Shown one piece after another: positions 22,816 through 33,770 of a stretch of 64,000 nt of DNA. The stretch covers positions 1 through 64,000 of the forward strand of contig JAUCBJ010007482.1 in assembly GCA_032718475.1 (NCBI GenBank), in the 5' to 3' direction. The translations under genes and the position numbers were made by a program. The notes under the pieces are model-generated. The model saw only the letters and a program-made list of their open reading frames with translations, ran no database searches and was not told where the DNA came from. The DNA comes from Nemertoderma westbladi (Eukaryota; Xenacoelomorpha; Nemertodermatida; Nemertodermatidae). The first letter of the stretch is position 1. Each line of letters begins with the position of its first letter.

Positions 22816-23262
22816 TTAGATAACAGTTATACGTCTCTATGACCAAAGCCTACTAATGTTTGGCTAAAGCCTGAAACACAGAGATTCCAAAGCCGGTCTT
22901 CTGGCTGTGGACAAAATACCCATACTGACTGAATTGCATGAGTTTCTGTATACAATCTCCAACACAGAGTGAAAACCGCTCTGATTGGTCGACCGAACAA
23001 AGAACGAACAAAGAACAAAGAAAAAGTTACACGTGGACACAGCTGATAGATGTCATCATCGGAGTTCCGATGTTTAGAGTATTTGGCTTATTGCGACATA
23101 AAATCGCTAGTTATGTCCGCTAAAGTACACATACAGAAGAAATGGCTTTTTATGTCCACTAAAACACCGGTACAGTAAGGAAACGGCTTTTTATGTCCGT
23201 TAAAACAACTACAGAGTACTTTGCGGGGAAAATAACCAGCTAATTCCGCAAAAGCCTTTACA
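22816..23262 (-). repeat. BEL/Pao 5' LTR (element on minus strand)
   Basis: A 447-bp copy paired with 11620-12066; four substitutions separate them. It starts on the minus strand with TGTAAAGGC and abuts the LINE fragment that begins at 23263. Tandem TTATGTCCGCTAAA / TTATGTCCACTAAA / TTATGTCCGTTAAA units (about 23109-23207) lie in the first third of the LTR as read on the minus strand and are also conserved in the diverged LTRs at 25728 and 53666. Confidence 0.88.
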
Positions 23263-23938
23263 AGCAGTCAAGTTTTATGAAGAACTGACTGGACTTATTA
23301 AGGACATCCCGAAACACAATGTTAAAGTCATTGCTGGTGACCTGAATGCGCAAATTGGCCCAGAAGACATCAAGGGTTACACCTATAACACCAGTTCTAA
23401 CAGAAATGGGTACTTACTTTTAGACCTAATGGAAGAATGTGAATTGATACCAACAAACAACACATTCGAAAAGAGTAAGGGGAAGCTATGGACCTTTCAA
23501 TACCCTAATGGAACCAAAGCACAACTGGATTACATCCTTATAAACAAAAAGTGGAGAAATAGCATGATCAACTGCGAGGCATACAGCTCGTTCAACCTAA
23601 TTGGTTCGGACCACAGAATTGTCACTGCAGAGATCAGACTCAGTTTGAGAGCCAGCAAACCCAGGACAAGCAAGCAAATCAACTATGACTGGGAGAAACT
23701 CAGAACTGACAATGCTGTAAGGGATGCTTATACAGTAGAAGTTCAAAACCGCTTTGAAGCACTTCAGTCAATGGATGAAGACCAATCCACCGATTCAATA
23801 TACCAGAATATAATAACAGCCCACAAGGAATCAGCTAAGAGGCATATCCCCCAGAAACCTAAACGAAAACAGTATGTGCCATGGCAAAACTCTGAGGTTA
23901 CTTGTAAGAGAGAGGATCAAGATAGCCTACAAAGTTAA
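23263..23938 (+). pseudogene. LINE endonuclease domain (C-terminal half)
   Basis: The frame is open from 23264, before the Met at 23429. It encodes VIAGDLNAQIG near the start (the D-x-N motif of exonuclease-endonuclease-phosphatase enzymes) and SDHRIVTAEIR near 23606-23640 (the catalytic SDH motif). In LINEs this domain nicks target DNA to prime reverse transcription. The N-terminal half is absent. The frame ends at 23938 because of a frameshift; the sequence continues in another frame with VRERIKIAYKVKTEQ. Confidence 0.88.
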
Positions 23939-25720
23939 AACCGAACAACCAACAACCGAAAACATTAACAAGGTTGAGAAAGCTAAGGACGATCTTAAAT
24001 TGGCCTACAACATCAGCCAGGAAAAGTAAATACAGGATAAAACTGAAGCAATTACAACTGCTCACATACAGCACCAATCAAGACTTACCTGGCAAACTGT
24101 AAATGAGGTATCTGGTCGGAAAAGTTGTGCAAAGGGGCGCCTCAAAGCCGATAGTCCTGAAGAACGTGTTGGGAAGTGGAAAAATCATTTCAGCAACTTG
24201 CTTGGGCAGCCACCAAACATCGAGGTCAGCCCTACAAGGAAAATATATGACAAGACACTACCTATAGAAACAGGGGACTTCACACCTGCCGAACTCCAAA
24301 GAAGCATTAAAAGCATGTCCAATAATAAAGCGAGTGGATTAGATGAAATCCCAGCGGAGGTATGGAAAACCGGAGTGCTAAATAGACCATTATTGAATGT
24401 TTGCAACCGGATGTTAAAAGGGGATAAGCCACCACCAATTTGGACTAAAGGTCAACTAAAGCCTCTCCCCAAGAAAGGAGACCTCGGCATACCAACAAAC
24501 TATCGTGGGATCTGTCTGCTTGTGGTAGCTGCCAAAATATACAATAAAATGATTTTATATAGGATTAGGCCTCACATAGAGAAACTACTGCGTAAGAGCC
24601 AAAACGGATTTCGACCAAGTAGATCAACAATAGCTCAGATACTTGCACTACGGAGACTGATTGAAGGAATTAAGTCAAAGAATCTCCCCGCAGTCATCAC
24701 TTTTGTGGACTTCAAGAAGGCATTCGACTCCATCCATAGAGGTAAAATGCTTGAAATCCTAAGAGCTTATGGAATACCAGAAGTAATTGTTGCTGGCATT
24801 GGATTGTTATATTGTGACACAGAAGCGCAGGTACTCTCACCAGATGGTGAAACTGAGTTTTTCTCAATCCTGGCTGGCGTACTGCAAGGTGACACATTAG
24901 CACCATTACTATTTGTAATTGTGCTGGATTACGCAGAAGTAGTAGATATCCGGCAACTACAGTCACAGACACCGACTTTGCGGATGAGATCGCCCTGCTC
25001 TCTAATACGCTAGCAGATGCACAGCTTCTACTAAATAAAGTGGAGAGGGCTGCTAAGGAGGTTGGATTGTATATAAATGCTACCAAGACCGAATTCATGA
25101 CCTTTAATGTTGATGGAAACTTGACAACCATTGATAATAATCAAGTAAGGAAGGTCGATGACTCCCAGTACCTTGGATCATGGATAGAGAGTAGCAAAAA
25201 GGACATAGAAGTTAGGAAAGCAAAGGCTTGGGTAGCTCTATCAAAAATGGATACCATCTGGAAATCAGATCTCTCCAGGCACCTGAAGACTAAGTTCTTT
25301 CGAGCCACAGTGGAAGGGTATTTTTATACGGGGGTGAGACCTGGACACTGACTAAATCACTTGAACAACGAATTGATGGTTGCTACACAAGACTACTAAG
25401 GGCAGCCCTAAACATCAGCTGGAGACAACACATGACAAACGCCGAGCTTTATGGTACAATACCACCTGTATCAACCACCCTCCGTGAACGCAGATTAAGA
25501 TTCAGTGGGCACTGCTGGCGAAGTAAAGACGAGGTCATACCAGATCTACTTCTCTGGCAACCAACTCATGGAAAGCGTAGTCGTGGACGACCTGCCATAA
25601 CATATATAGATCAACTTGAAAGGGATACTGAACTTGGGAGAAACGAAATTGCGACAACTATGGAGAATCGGGAAGCCTGGAAGGATCTCATTTCCACTGT
25701 CCGAGTTCGCTCGACCTAGT
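23939..25720 (+). pseudogene. LINE reverse transcriptase and C-terminal region
   Basis: The main frame (24198-25013) has NNKASGLDEIPAE, NYRGICL, NGFRPSRSTIAQI, motif A FVDFKKAFDS and motif B GVLQGDTLAPLLF. After a frameshift the catalytic motif C appears at 24977-24988 as FADE, not FADD, so the second metal-binding Asp is replaced by Glu. The thumb follows in 25040-25320, and after one more frameshift LYGGETWTL and RLRFSGHCWRSK, the conserved C-terminal region of this LINE type. The product would copy the element RNA at a nicked target; this copy is not functional. Confidence 0.9.
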
Positions 25721-25727
25721 AGTAGTA

Positions 25728-26133
25728 GTATAATCAAAGCCGTCTAATGTTGGCCAAAGTCTGAAACTTCTAACACAGAAGTACAGAAGAATTTCCAAGC
25801 AGTTGTTCTCGCTCAGAAAGGTAAACAAAGACCGTAATGCATTGCGCGGTTTTCCGTAGGCCTCTGTGCAAGATAAAATGAAAATCGCTCTGATTGGCCG
25901 AGCCTGAACAAAGAGAGGCTCCACGTGTACAGTAAACCAGCTGACAGATTTCGTCATCGGAGTTTCAGTCTTTTAGAGTATTAGGCGTATTGCGGCAGAA
26001 AATGGCTTGTTATGTCCGCTAAAACACCTACAGGGTACATTGCGGAGAAAATGGCTTGTTATGTCCGCTAAAACAACTAAACAGTTCATTGCGGAGAAAA
26101 ATGACTGGTTATATCCGCAAAAGCTTCAAGCAA
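25728..26133 (-). repeat. Diverged BEL/Pao-type solo LTR
   Basis: It resembles the 447-bp LTR along most of its length: AAAGCC.TCTAATGTT.GGC.AAAG, CGCTCTGATTGG, GTCATCGGAGTT and the tandem TTATGTCCGCTAAAAC units (three here) occur in the same order. It begins directly at the LINE TAG tail and ends near CCGCAAAAGCTT. No internal region follows, so it is probably a solo LTR of a sister subfamily. Confidence 0.75.
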
Positions 26134-26489
26134 AAGCAAAAGTTGAACAACGCGTCCTTTTGGTATCTGGGAATAAGGAATTTGGGATAAACGTTTTTTG
26201 TTTATTTCAAATTCACAACAAAGATTATATAAATTAATACTATAGAGTATTACACAGGCAAAATGATCTTTACACGACCTATGTATAGTAAAGCCTATTG
26301 TTCAATCTTCCTTGGGAATGCAATATATATAGTAAAGTATGTTAAATCCCCTATGAACCTAATTTCCATCTTACTCAATAGGCAGAGGTACTACTGTAAT
26401 TACAGTATTATTGGTTTCGCAGTAGCTGACTCTTTCCCCATTCCTTTGTGGTGGTGTGTAGTGTATTGGAACACTAGCAAGGGGGGTAA
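26134..26489. other. No gene seen
   Basis: The 157-codon frame at 26263-26736 overlaps the following inverted-repeat element and has no protein-like features. Nothing else was recognised. Confidence 0.6.
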
Positions 26490-28225
26490 CAGACGTTTCG
26501 GTCTAAGACGTTTTGGCCTAGGACGTTTCGGCCCAATGAATGAAATACAAGATTTGCTTGTCGGACGTTTTGGCCCAAAGATTCACTTTACTCCCTTAAA
26601 TAAGCTATTAATAATAAGTTATTCAATATATTTGTTTTGTAGTTGTTGCGTTCGGTACAAGAGGAGTTGTCAGTGTGAACTGCTCCGACACCTGTTTGAA
26701 AGTCGTCAAGATCGAAGTTCTACATTATATTTATAAATAATAACTAATGTAATATTATTATTATTTATTAATATAAATTTACACCATACTGTAACTTAAA
26801 ACAAAGATAACATATGCTGACAAATTAACCTTAGAATTATGATGATGGGGTTTCCCCCATAAAAAAAACATACGTAATTTAAAATGTGAGTCAATAAATA
26901 TAGTACATTAAAATACACCGAATTAAAATTATTACTGTATTTTAATGTTGGTCTTAAAAATATAATAGATTAGAAATATTCCATTAAAGGAGCATTGCTA
27001 ATAATTATGAGACAGGCGGGATGTCATATGGAATGAGATAAAATATATGCGTATTAAATTTAAATTTAGATGAAATGTATGCGCATTAAAAGGACCAGAC
27101 TGGATGGTATGTGAAGTGAAATAAAATATGTATTGATAAAAGCATTATACGTCGTTATCTATGGGTATAAATCAAAATCATCTATCATCGAAGATAAGAG
27201 TTATTGTTTCAACAGATCATTAAGACATAGCTGCAATACACCTGTCCAGCTACAAAAATTATCAATTGAGTAATGTTTAAAATTAATGAAGTATCTCCAA
27301 AATATATCGATCAGACGAGATTTAAGCCCTAAATGGTTCGTGAAATTGATTCACTTTGGTAGTACTGTATATTAGCAATGTGGTACTGGAGACTAATAGA
27401 TTTGTTCTGACTTGCATTTTTTCGGCCGCATAACATAATTGATGGCGAATTGTCTATGGAACCAGAGCACCACTTCCCTAATGTTTATTTTATTTTGAAA
27501 TAAAGGTAAATTAAATAGCCATTTAACCCTATCCATACCGGGGTACTTTAGACGCTCAAACTCCGGGGGGGGGGGGGGGGGGGGGGACTTTTGGGGACGT
27601 AAAGTTTGGAAGCATATAACTTTGTGTTGTGTGATGATATGTATTACTTTAAAGTAAAAAGTTTTAGATACAAAATTTATTTCTCTTTTCAAATATGCCA
27701 CACACTAATGCTCAAATATAATATTTATATACTATAATTAAGTTTAAATTGATTTTAAATTTATATTAATTTGATTGAATTTTAAATTTCCCTCCTACAA
27801 TAGTTCAGCAATAATATGACAGTTTCAGAGACAGGTCAGTTTACGTGTCATTTTCATGGTCATAAATAATAATATGAAAATTAATTTTTGTTTTAAGATA
27901 AAGAATAATAAATTTTAGGAAAAGTAACGGAATTTCACTTGCAATAAATGTGGTTTGGCTTTGAACCAAGCAATCAAATAAAGTGCGTCTCCAAAAGTCC
28001 CCCCCCCCCCGGTATGGATAGGGTTAATGAAAGATACTGTATTTTAAGTGTTTGTATGTTATTGTGAAATAATTATAATTTTAATGAATAGTTATTATCA
28101 TATCAAACAAGTTAGCCTTTTCATTCAGTTACAGTCATGGGCCGAAACGTCCGATTCGAATCGTCCGGGCCGAAATGTCCGGGCCGAAACGTCCTGGACC
28201 TAAACGTCCTAGGCCGAAACGTCTG
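26490..28225. mobile_element. Foldback-type element with iterated GACGTTTCGGCC ends
   Basis: Both ends carry arrays of a 14-bp unit in opposite orientation: GGACGTTTCGGCCC-like units at 26490-26578 and GGGCCGAAACGTCC-like units at 28138-28225. The outermost bases are CAGACG and CGTCTG. The arms are not perfectly colinear because the number and variants of units differ. The 1.5-kb interior is AT-rich and has no transposase. It contains a nested piggyBac-like MITE (27527-28023). I could not find a convincing target duplication. Confidence 0.8.
27527..28023. mobile_element. piggyBac-like MITE (TTAA duplication)
   Basis: The ends CCCTATCCATACCGGGG and its inverse are flanked exactly by TTAA (27523-27526 and 28024-28027). 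TTAA targets and CCC-starting TIRs characterise piggyBac. The inverted homology continues past the C/G runs (GACTTTTGGGGACG against its inverse, GTCTCCAAAAGTC), with an extra ~25 bp in the left arm. The element is 497 bp and has no coding capacity. G22 at 27565-27586 and C12 at 27999-28010 are part of the arms. Confidence 0.85.
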
Positions 28226-28349
28226 TATACCTAACAAGGGATCAGCCCAGCCTATCATTGCTAAGACAACGCCCTATCAGAATACGTCATCCCTCATGAG
28301 CTGTTACTGTTGGTACCAGTGTAAGAACAAGGAGGCACATACACCTATG

Positions 28350-28482
28350 CTTATTCCCCAGAAGTTAGTTATTTTCCCAGTTATTTAACCCGCGGGCAGG
28401 AAACAACCCGAGGGCGAAGCCCGAGGGTGTTCGTGCCCAAGGGTTAAATAACTGGGAAAATAACTAACTTCTGGGGAATAAG
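28350..28482. repeat. Perfect 42-bp inverted repeat (hairpin)
   Basis: The arm 28350-28391 (starts CTTATTCCCCAGAAG, ends TTATTTAACCC) is the exact inverse of 28441-28482, with a 49-base loop. No mismatch was seen. The loop holds AGGGCGAAGCCCGAGGG. This looks like a very young small palindromic element or a strong cruciform or transcript hairpin. Confidence 0.9.
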
Positions 28483-30465
28483 TAAGTTGTTACACATGTA
28501 CTGTGGTATGCTTTTCGATTATTTTTATCCCTTAACAACTATTTACAGATTCTAAAAGGGCATTGTTTAGGGGGAGAGTTTACAAAATGGGGCTTGGAAA
28601 GTTTTGGGGGTGTTTATATTGATTTTGCCCAAGGGCATTGGAAAATTTTCGGTGTGTTTCACTTTAATTCATTAATTGCATAGGTGTTATTTTGCCCAAG
28701 GGAATAATAACACCCAAGCTCCAAAGGTAAAACATTAGGCCTACTGTGTCATGTGTGTTGTATAGCTCTATGCTTAATTCATCCAATCGCCGTAAGATTC
28801 GATCATCAAAAAAGCACCTGAACTTGTTAGTGAAAATTGATGTCAAACTTATTTAAATGGTTTACATTCTAAAATTCCTATTTTCTTACATTGGCCGCAG
28901 GAGTAACTTTGCATAAACTTCAAATTGGATATATAACTAAATTGGCTGAATTAATTGAATAGTATTTTTGGTGGACATGTCATGTATCCACTACCCACAG
29001 AAGGGGGGTGTATATCGTTCACATTAAATACATTTATTAGGATAAATAATTATTTAGTACTTAGGAAAATGTTAATTAATTTAATGGTTTTGGAATATAT
29101 GAAGTTTATTAAGAATATATATTATATGTATATGAATATATATTAATATATATATATTACTTACTATTGAGTTTCGGATTTTGCTCAAACTACGTGGAAA
29201 GCTACAAACATTTTCTATTTCGATGCTCTTTCAACACATGTAATAAAGTTTAAAAATTCCACGAAAAATATTTTCACATTTACATTTTTAGCCGGGAAAA
29301 GTAAGTTCAATGCAATCCTAGGCCTACTGTATGATTAACTATTATTCCCTAGGGAAAAAAGTAGGTACTTCTTTTTCTCCACATTTTGAGCTATATTTGA
29401 GCTAACTAAATAGTAACATTATAAGAATAACATAAATATACCCATAGTAACGGGTTGTTATGCCAGTTTTAAAAGAATGATGTCACTTAGAGTCGACCAA
29501 CACCTATCTCCGCTCCACAATATCAAAGTATGGTCTAGAAAATGTAGTTTTGACTAAGAACTGCATAAAAGTAAAGTAAAGTTATATTCAAACGTGTAAG
29601 AAGAAACACCCGAGGCAACAACCCAAAGGCTCTATTCTCTTGGCTATTATCTGTAACGCAGGGAACAGGAGAAGGCACCACACTACTCCCAAGGTCGAGT
29701 ACTCTGGTTATCTAACCATATTCTTTACTCCTTAACTCACGACAGGTTGCCATTAGCCTACAGTACAACTGGAAGCTAGCAACAATTTGGCTGTTCTGGG
29801 GCTTGAACACCAGACCTTCCGCTAAGAAGACCGGTTAATACCTTTTTTTACTTTACTTTAATATTAAAACGTTTCAATGTCTGTATTAAAAAGGAAAAGG
29901 CAGAAAGGGGCGAACGTATTTAAACGACATTCTTAGATATCTTTTTTTAACATTTAGGAGGAAGGAACTGGAGAAACGCCTCACTGCAGTACGAGGTAGT
30001 ACGGTACCTTGCAGCCTATATAAATACAGGCCAAACTAGACCTACCTGCAGGGCTGCAGGCTGCAGACCTGGTACGGTGCGACTCTGGACTCTGACACTA
30101 TGTAGGCCTGCTGTACCGGTACAGGGTATCTCTTAATTTGCCGTGGAAATTGAATGTTTAGTCATAGGTCACTGCCGTCAGTATAAGTCGTCAGTATGAG
30201 TATGACAATGAGGTGATTAATGAGACATAAATAGGCATTGCTGTCTAGTGGAGCACAGCCCAATAATAATGAAACATGAAATACAAAACGCCCAATAATA
30301 ATGAAACATGAAGTACAAAACTAGTTGGTGGTCTGAATACCTGATTTACACCTGATGTGACACACAACAGACCTAAGACGTGTACAGCAGCATTACCGGT
30401 TCCTATGTTTGTATGTCAGTATGTGGTGTCACGATAAACACTTCACTACTAAGAGGGAACTGAAA
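28483..30465. other. No gene seen
   Basis: AT-rich sequence with small palindromes (for example GGTGTTATTTTGCCC and its inverse near 28683-28715) and a TA-rich block near 29105-29160. ORFs here are short and not protein-like. Confidence 0.6.
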
Positions 30466-31740
30466 CCTGCTCCTTGACTAACCTGCATAATCTTGTAACA
30501 TGTGTTAACTATAGTTTATTGTTTTGGTTCTATCTACCCTCCTATATAGCCTGCTCCTTTATTAAACTGCATAATCTTGTAACATGTGTTAACTATCGTT
30601 TATTTTTTTGGTTCTATCTACCCGCCTCTATAACCTGCTTCTTTACTAACCTGCATAATCTTGTAACATGTGTTAACTATCGTCTATTGATTTGGTTCTA
30701 TCTACCCTCCTCTTTAACCTGCTCCTTTACTAACCTGCATAATCTTGTAACATGTGTTAACTATCGTCTATTGTTTTGGTTCTATCTACCCTCCTCTATA
30801 ACCTGCTCTTTTATAACCTGCATAATCTTGTAACATGTGTTAACTATCGTCTATTGTTTTGGTTCTATCTACCCTCCTCTATAGCCTGCTCCTTTACTAA
30901 CCTGCACAATCTTGTAACATGTGTTAACTATCGTCTATTGTTTTGGTTCTATCTGCCCGCCTCTATAACCTGCTTCTTTACTAACCTGCATAATCTTGTA
31001 ACATGTGTTAACTATCGTTTATTGTTTTGGTTCTATCTACCCGCCTCTATAACCCGCTCCTTTACTAACCTGCATAATCGTGTAACATGTGTTAACTATC
31101 GTCTATTGTTTTGGTTCTATCTACCCTCCTCTATAACCTGCTTCTTTACTAACCTGCATATTCTTGTAACATGTGTTAACTATCGTTTATTGTTTTGGTT
31201 CTATCTACCCTCCTCTATAGCCTGCTCCTTTACTAACCTGCACAATCTTGTAACATGTGTTAACTATCGTCTATTGTTTTGGTTCTATCTGCCCGCCTCT
31301 ATAACCTGCTTCTTTACTAACCTGCATAATCTTGTAACATGTGTTAACTATCGTTTATTGTTTTGGTTCTATCTACCCTCCTCTATAGCCTGCTCCTTTA
31401 CTAACCTGCACAATCTTGTAACATGTGTTAACTATCGTTTATTGTTTTGGTTCTATCTTCCCGCCTCTATAGCCTGCTCATTTACTAACCTGTATAATTT
31501 TGTAACATGTGTTAACTATCGTTTATTGTTTTGGTTCTATCTACCCGCCTCTATAACCGGCACCTTTACTAACCTGCATAATCTTGTAACATGTGTTAAC
31601 TATCGTTTATTGTTTTGGTTCTATCTACCCGCCTCTATAACCCGCTCCTTTACTAACCTGCATAATCGTGTAACATGTGTTAACTATCGTCTATTGTTTT
31701 GGTTCTATCTACCCTCCTCTATAACCTGCTCCTTTACTCC
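30466..31740. repeat. 84-bp satellite array, about 15 copies
   Basis: The unit contains AACCTGCATAATCTTG, TAACATGTGTTAACTATCG and TTTTGGTTCTATCTACCC. Because 84 is a multiple of three and the unit has no stop in one frame, two repetitive ORFs (30474-30833, 30776-31840) appear with a 28-residue period; the frame breaks once where a unit lacks about 8 bp near 30811. Variant units recur in the same order (pairs near 31040-31140 and 31620-31730; also 30885-31020 and 31215-31350), evidence for higher-order amplification. Not regarded as a gene. Confidence 0.92.
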
Positions 31741-31840
31741 TTTACTAACGCGTTGTTCAACTGAGCCCTGTCAGAGGAAAGTGCTAGTGACGCTAGTCGG
31801 TGGGGTTGACTTGTTGACAAGAGGCTATTATGAGGCATAA

Positions 31841-31860
31841 TGAGATACGCATTGCGTATC
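31841..31860. repeat. Short palindrome beside the satellite
   Basis: GATACGCATTGCGTATC is a perfect 7-bp-arm palindrome just past the satellite end. Confidence 0.6.
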
Positions 31861-31924
31861 TTCTTCAGTCAACCAATAATGGCCGATCAACAAATAAATA
31901 CCGATAATCACTAATATAATGGCA

Positions 31925-32440
31925 GATCCCAAATTCCATATTCCCAAATACCTTATTCCCAAATCCCAAATACCTTAGTCCCAAATACCTTCCTTATTCC
32001 CAAATCCCAAATACTTTATTCCCAAATCCCTTATTCCCAAATCCCAAATACCTTAGTCCCATACCTTCCTTATTCCCAAATCCCAAATACTTTATTCCCA
32101 AATCCCTTATTCCCAAATCCCAAATACCTTAATCACAAATACCTATTCCCAAACCCCCAAATACCTTAGTCCCAAATACCTTCCTTATTCCCAAATCCCA
32201 AATACTTTATTCCCAAATCCCTTATTCCCAAATCCCAAATACCTTAGTCCCATACCTTCCTTATTCCCAAATCCCAAATACTTTATTCCCAAATCCCTTA
32301 TTCCCAAATCCCAAATACCTTAGTCCCAAATACCTTCCTTATTCCCAAATCCCAAATACTTTATTCCCAAATCCCAAATACCTTAATCACAAATACCTTA
32401 TTCCCAAACCCCCAAATACCTTATTCCCAAAACTGAACTT
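31925..32440. repeat. Short-unit tandem array (CCCAAATACCTTATT family)
   Basis: Units of roughly 10-16 bp, such as CCCAAATCC, CAAATACCTTAGT and TTATTCCCAAAT, are arranged in a longer recurring block of about 75-120 bp (for example the CATACCTTCCTTATTCCC start near 32060 and 32250). A detached stretch of the same units lies at 32945-33020 and ends next to a C21 run (33037-33057). Confidence 0.85.
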
Positions 32441-33578
32441 TATTTACACTTTAAAACATAATATAAAAGGGGGTGGTGGTGGTTGTTGGGGTGGTGCACC
32501 CCAACAAAATTCATGAAATTACTTATTCAAACCTTCTCTATACACAGACGTTTAAACAATGCCAGGAGTGGTTCCCACAAAGGAACGAATTGATTGACAG
32601 TCTTTTATGAACCACATTGCAAGCCGGGCCTATCCAGCTTATGTAATTCAGCCCATTAACTCAAGAGGCCAAGCAGCAGACATAGCACATAGGTAGGCCA
32701 CTTGCCTTCCACGCGGTGTCTCACTCAACCAGAGTAATTACCCATACCTTACAGGTACAGTAATGCTGAGAATGGCCTTTTGGAGGTCAATCTAACTCAA
32801 ACCGTGGCGCCAGTATAGAGTTTGAGTTAGTTTGAGCAGGGTACGTTATTCTGATTTCTCAAATCTTACCTACCGAAATTATCCGTGGACTATCATTAGT
32901 AAAAGGTTTGAGAAATGAAATTCAGACTGAGATAGGGACTGTACCTTCCTTGTCAAATCCCAAATACCTTATTCCAAAATCCCTTATTCCCAAATTCCTT
33001 AATCCCAAATCCCATATTCCGTATTTGCGTTCAGTTCCCCCCCCCCCCCCCCCCCCCTGTCTCGTTCATTCAACATGTCAGTAACAGCACTGATCCAGGA
33101 TCAGTCTCTAATCCAGGATCCCCTTCATATGGGTCATAAATTTTAAATTTTACATTCATCTCATCGATGAGCACAGCAGATCCGTCCACATATTCATATT
33201 TCTCACTCTTCCACTTAGCAACTGGAGTTGCAGATGAAGAGCCACACCACCACTCTTGATTCGAATGTACTCTTCAACACTATCTGATTGGCTTCCGCCA
33301 TTACCTCATCCAGTAGCTTGGCAAGATACATGTTTCTTGCATCATTGCAAACTCGTTCTAATTGGGAAGTGTACTGGTTAATGAAACTTGTAATTTCTGC
33401 TGAATTTATAACAAGTTGTTGAAGAGCACTGTATTGCACAGGTTCTGAGCATTTGTGTAGTATACTTACAACACTCGTTGTTTTTGAGATGGTAACACCC
33501 CTAAAAAGTAAGAGTCCAGTTCTACAGCAACACCATGGTAATCCTAATGATAATTCAGAAATATGGACTACAGAAACA
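32441..33578. other. Mostly unassigned; minus-strand ORF at 33215-33439
   Basis: The 74-residue minus-strand frame at 33215-33439 has a helical, protein-like composition (QLERVCNDARNMYLAKLLDE) and may be an exon or broken exon of the minus-strand fragments upstream. It has no identifiable domain. The rest shows only satellite remnants and a poly-C tract. Confidence 0.35.
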
Positions 33579-33770
33579 ACTGTATATCATTATAACAACT
33601 ACAGTATATAGTGTATATTAATAACAACTGTATATCATTATAACAACTACAGTATATAGTGTATATTAATAACAACTGTATATAATTATAACAACTACAG
33701 TATATAGTGTATATTAATAACAACTGTATATCATTATAACAACTATATATAATAACAACTATATATATTA
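33579..33770. repeat. 48-bp tandem repeat, 4 copies
   Basis: The unit contains AACTGTATATCATTATAAC, AACTACAGTATATAG and TGTATATTAAT; the last copy is shortened. AT-rich and non-coding. Confidence 0.9.

Larger units (their letters stand above)
11620..23262 (-). mobile_element. BEL/Pao LTR retrotransposon, internally deleted (copy 1)
   Basis: Order on the minus strand: 5' LTR (22816-23262), leader (20172-22815), gag and protease (20171-15812), truncated pol remnant (15811-15213), AT-rich spacer, two unidentified ORFs (13493-12100), 3' LTR (11620-12066). LTRs are about 99% identical, indicating recent insertion. RT and RNase H are deleted and the integrase core is missing, so this copy cannot move by itself. 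The flanks (TACTAC left, AGCAGTC right) show no clear target duplication, and the LINE cut at 23263 does not resume beyond 11619, so the left side was probably rearranged after insertion. Confidence 0.88.
23263..25735 (+). mobile_element. Non-LTR retrotransposon (RTE-like), 5' truncated, decayed
   Basis: Endonuclease, RT and the C-terminal region are in order, followed almost at once by a TAG-repeat tail (about 25718-25731). The 5' part is missing because the BEL/Pao LTR abuts at 23262. At least four lesions break ORF2: a frameshift near 23905, a stop at 24027, a frameshift near 24945 and another near 25325. RTE-like is suggested by an apurinic-type endonuclease, a very short 3' UTR and a microsatellite tail; clade assignment is tentative. 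Shorter 3' fragments of the same family lie at 1187-1336 plus 5343-5447. Confidence 0.85.

Noticed and set aside
26490-26580. A second hammerhead (CGTTTCGGCC on plus)
   Set aside because: The CTGATGA half is missing, so no ribozyme can form.
29795-29830. B-box-like GTGTTCAAGCCCC on the minus strand
   Set aside because: No A box at the proper distance.
30776-31840. 354-codon ORF with 28-residue repeats
   Set aside because: It is the translation of the 84-bp satellite, whose length is a multiple of three; no independent sign of coding.
30466-32440. CRISPR array
   Set aside because: The units are contiguous tandem repeats without unique spacers, and the context is an animal genome.
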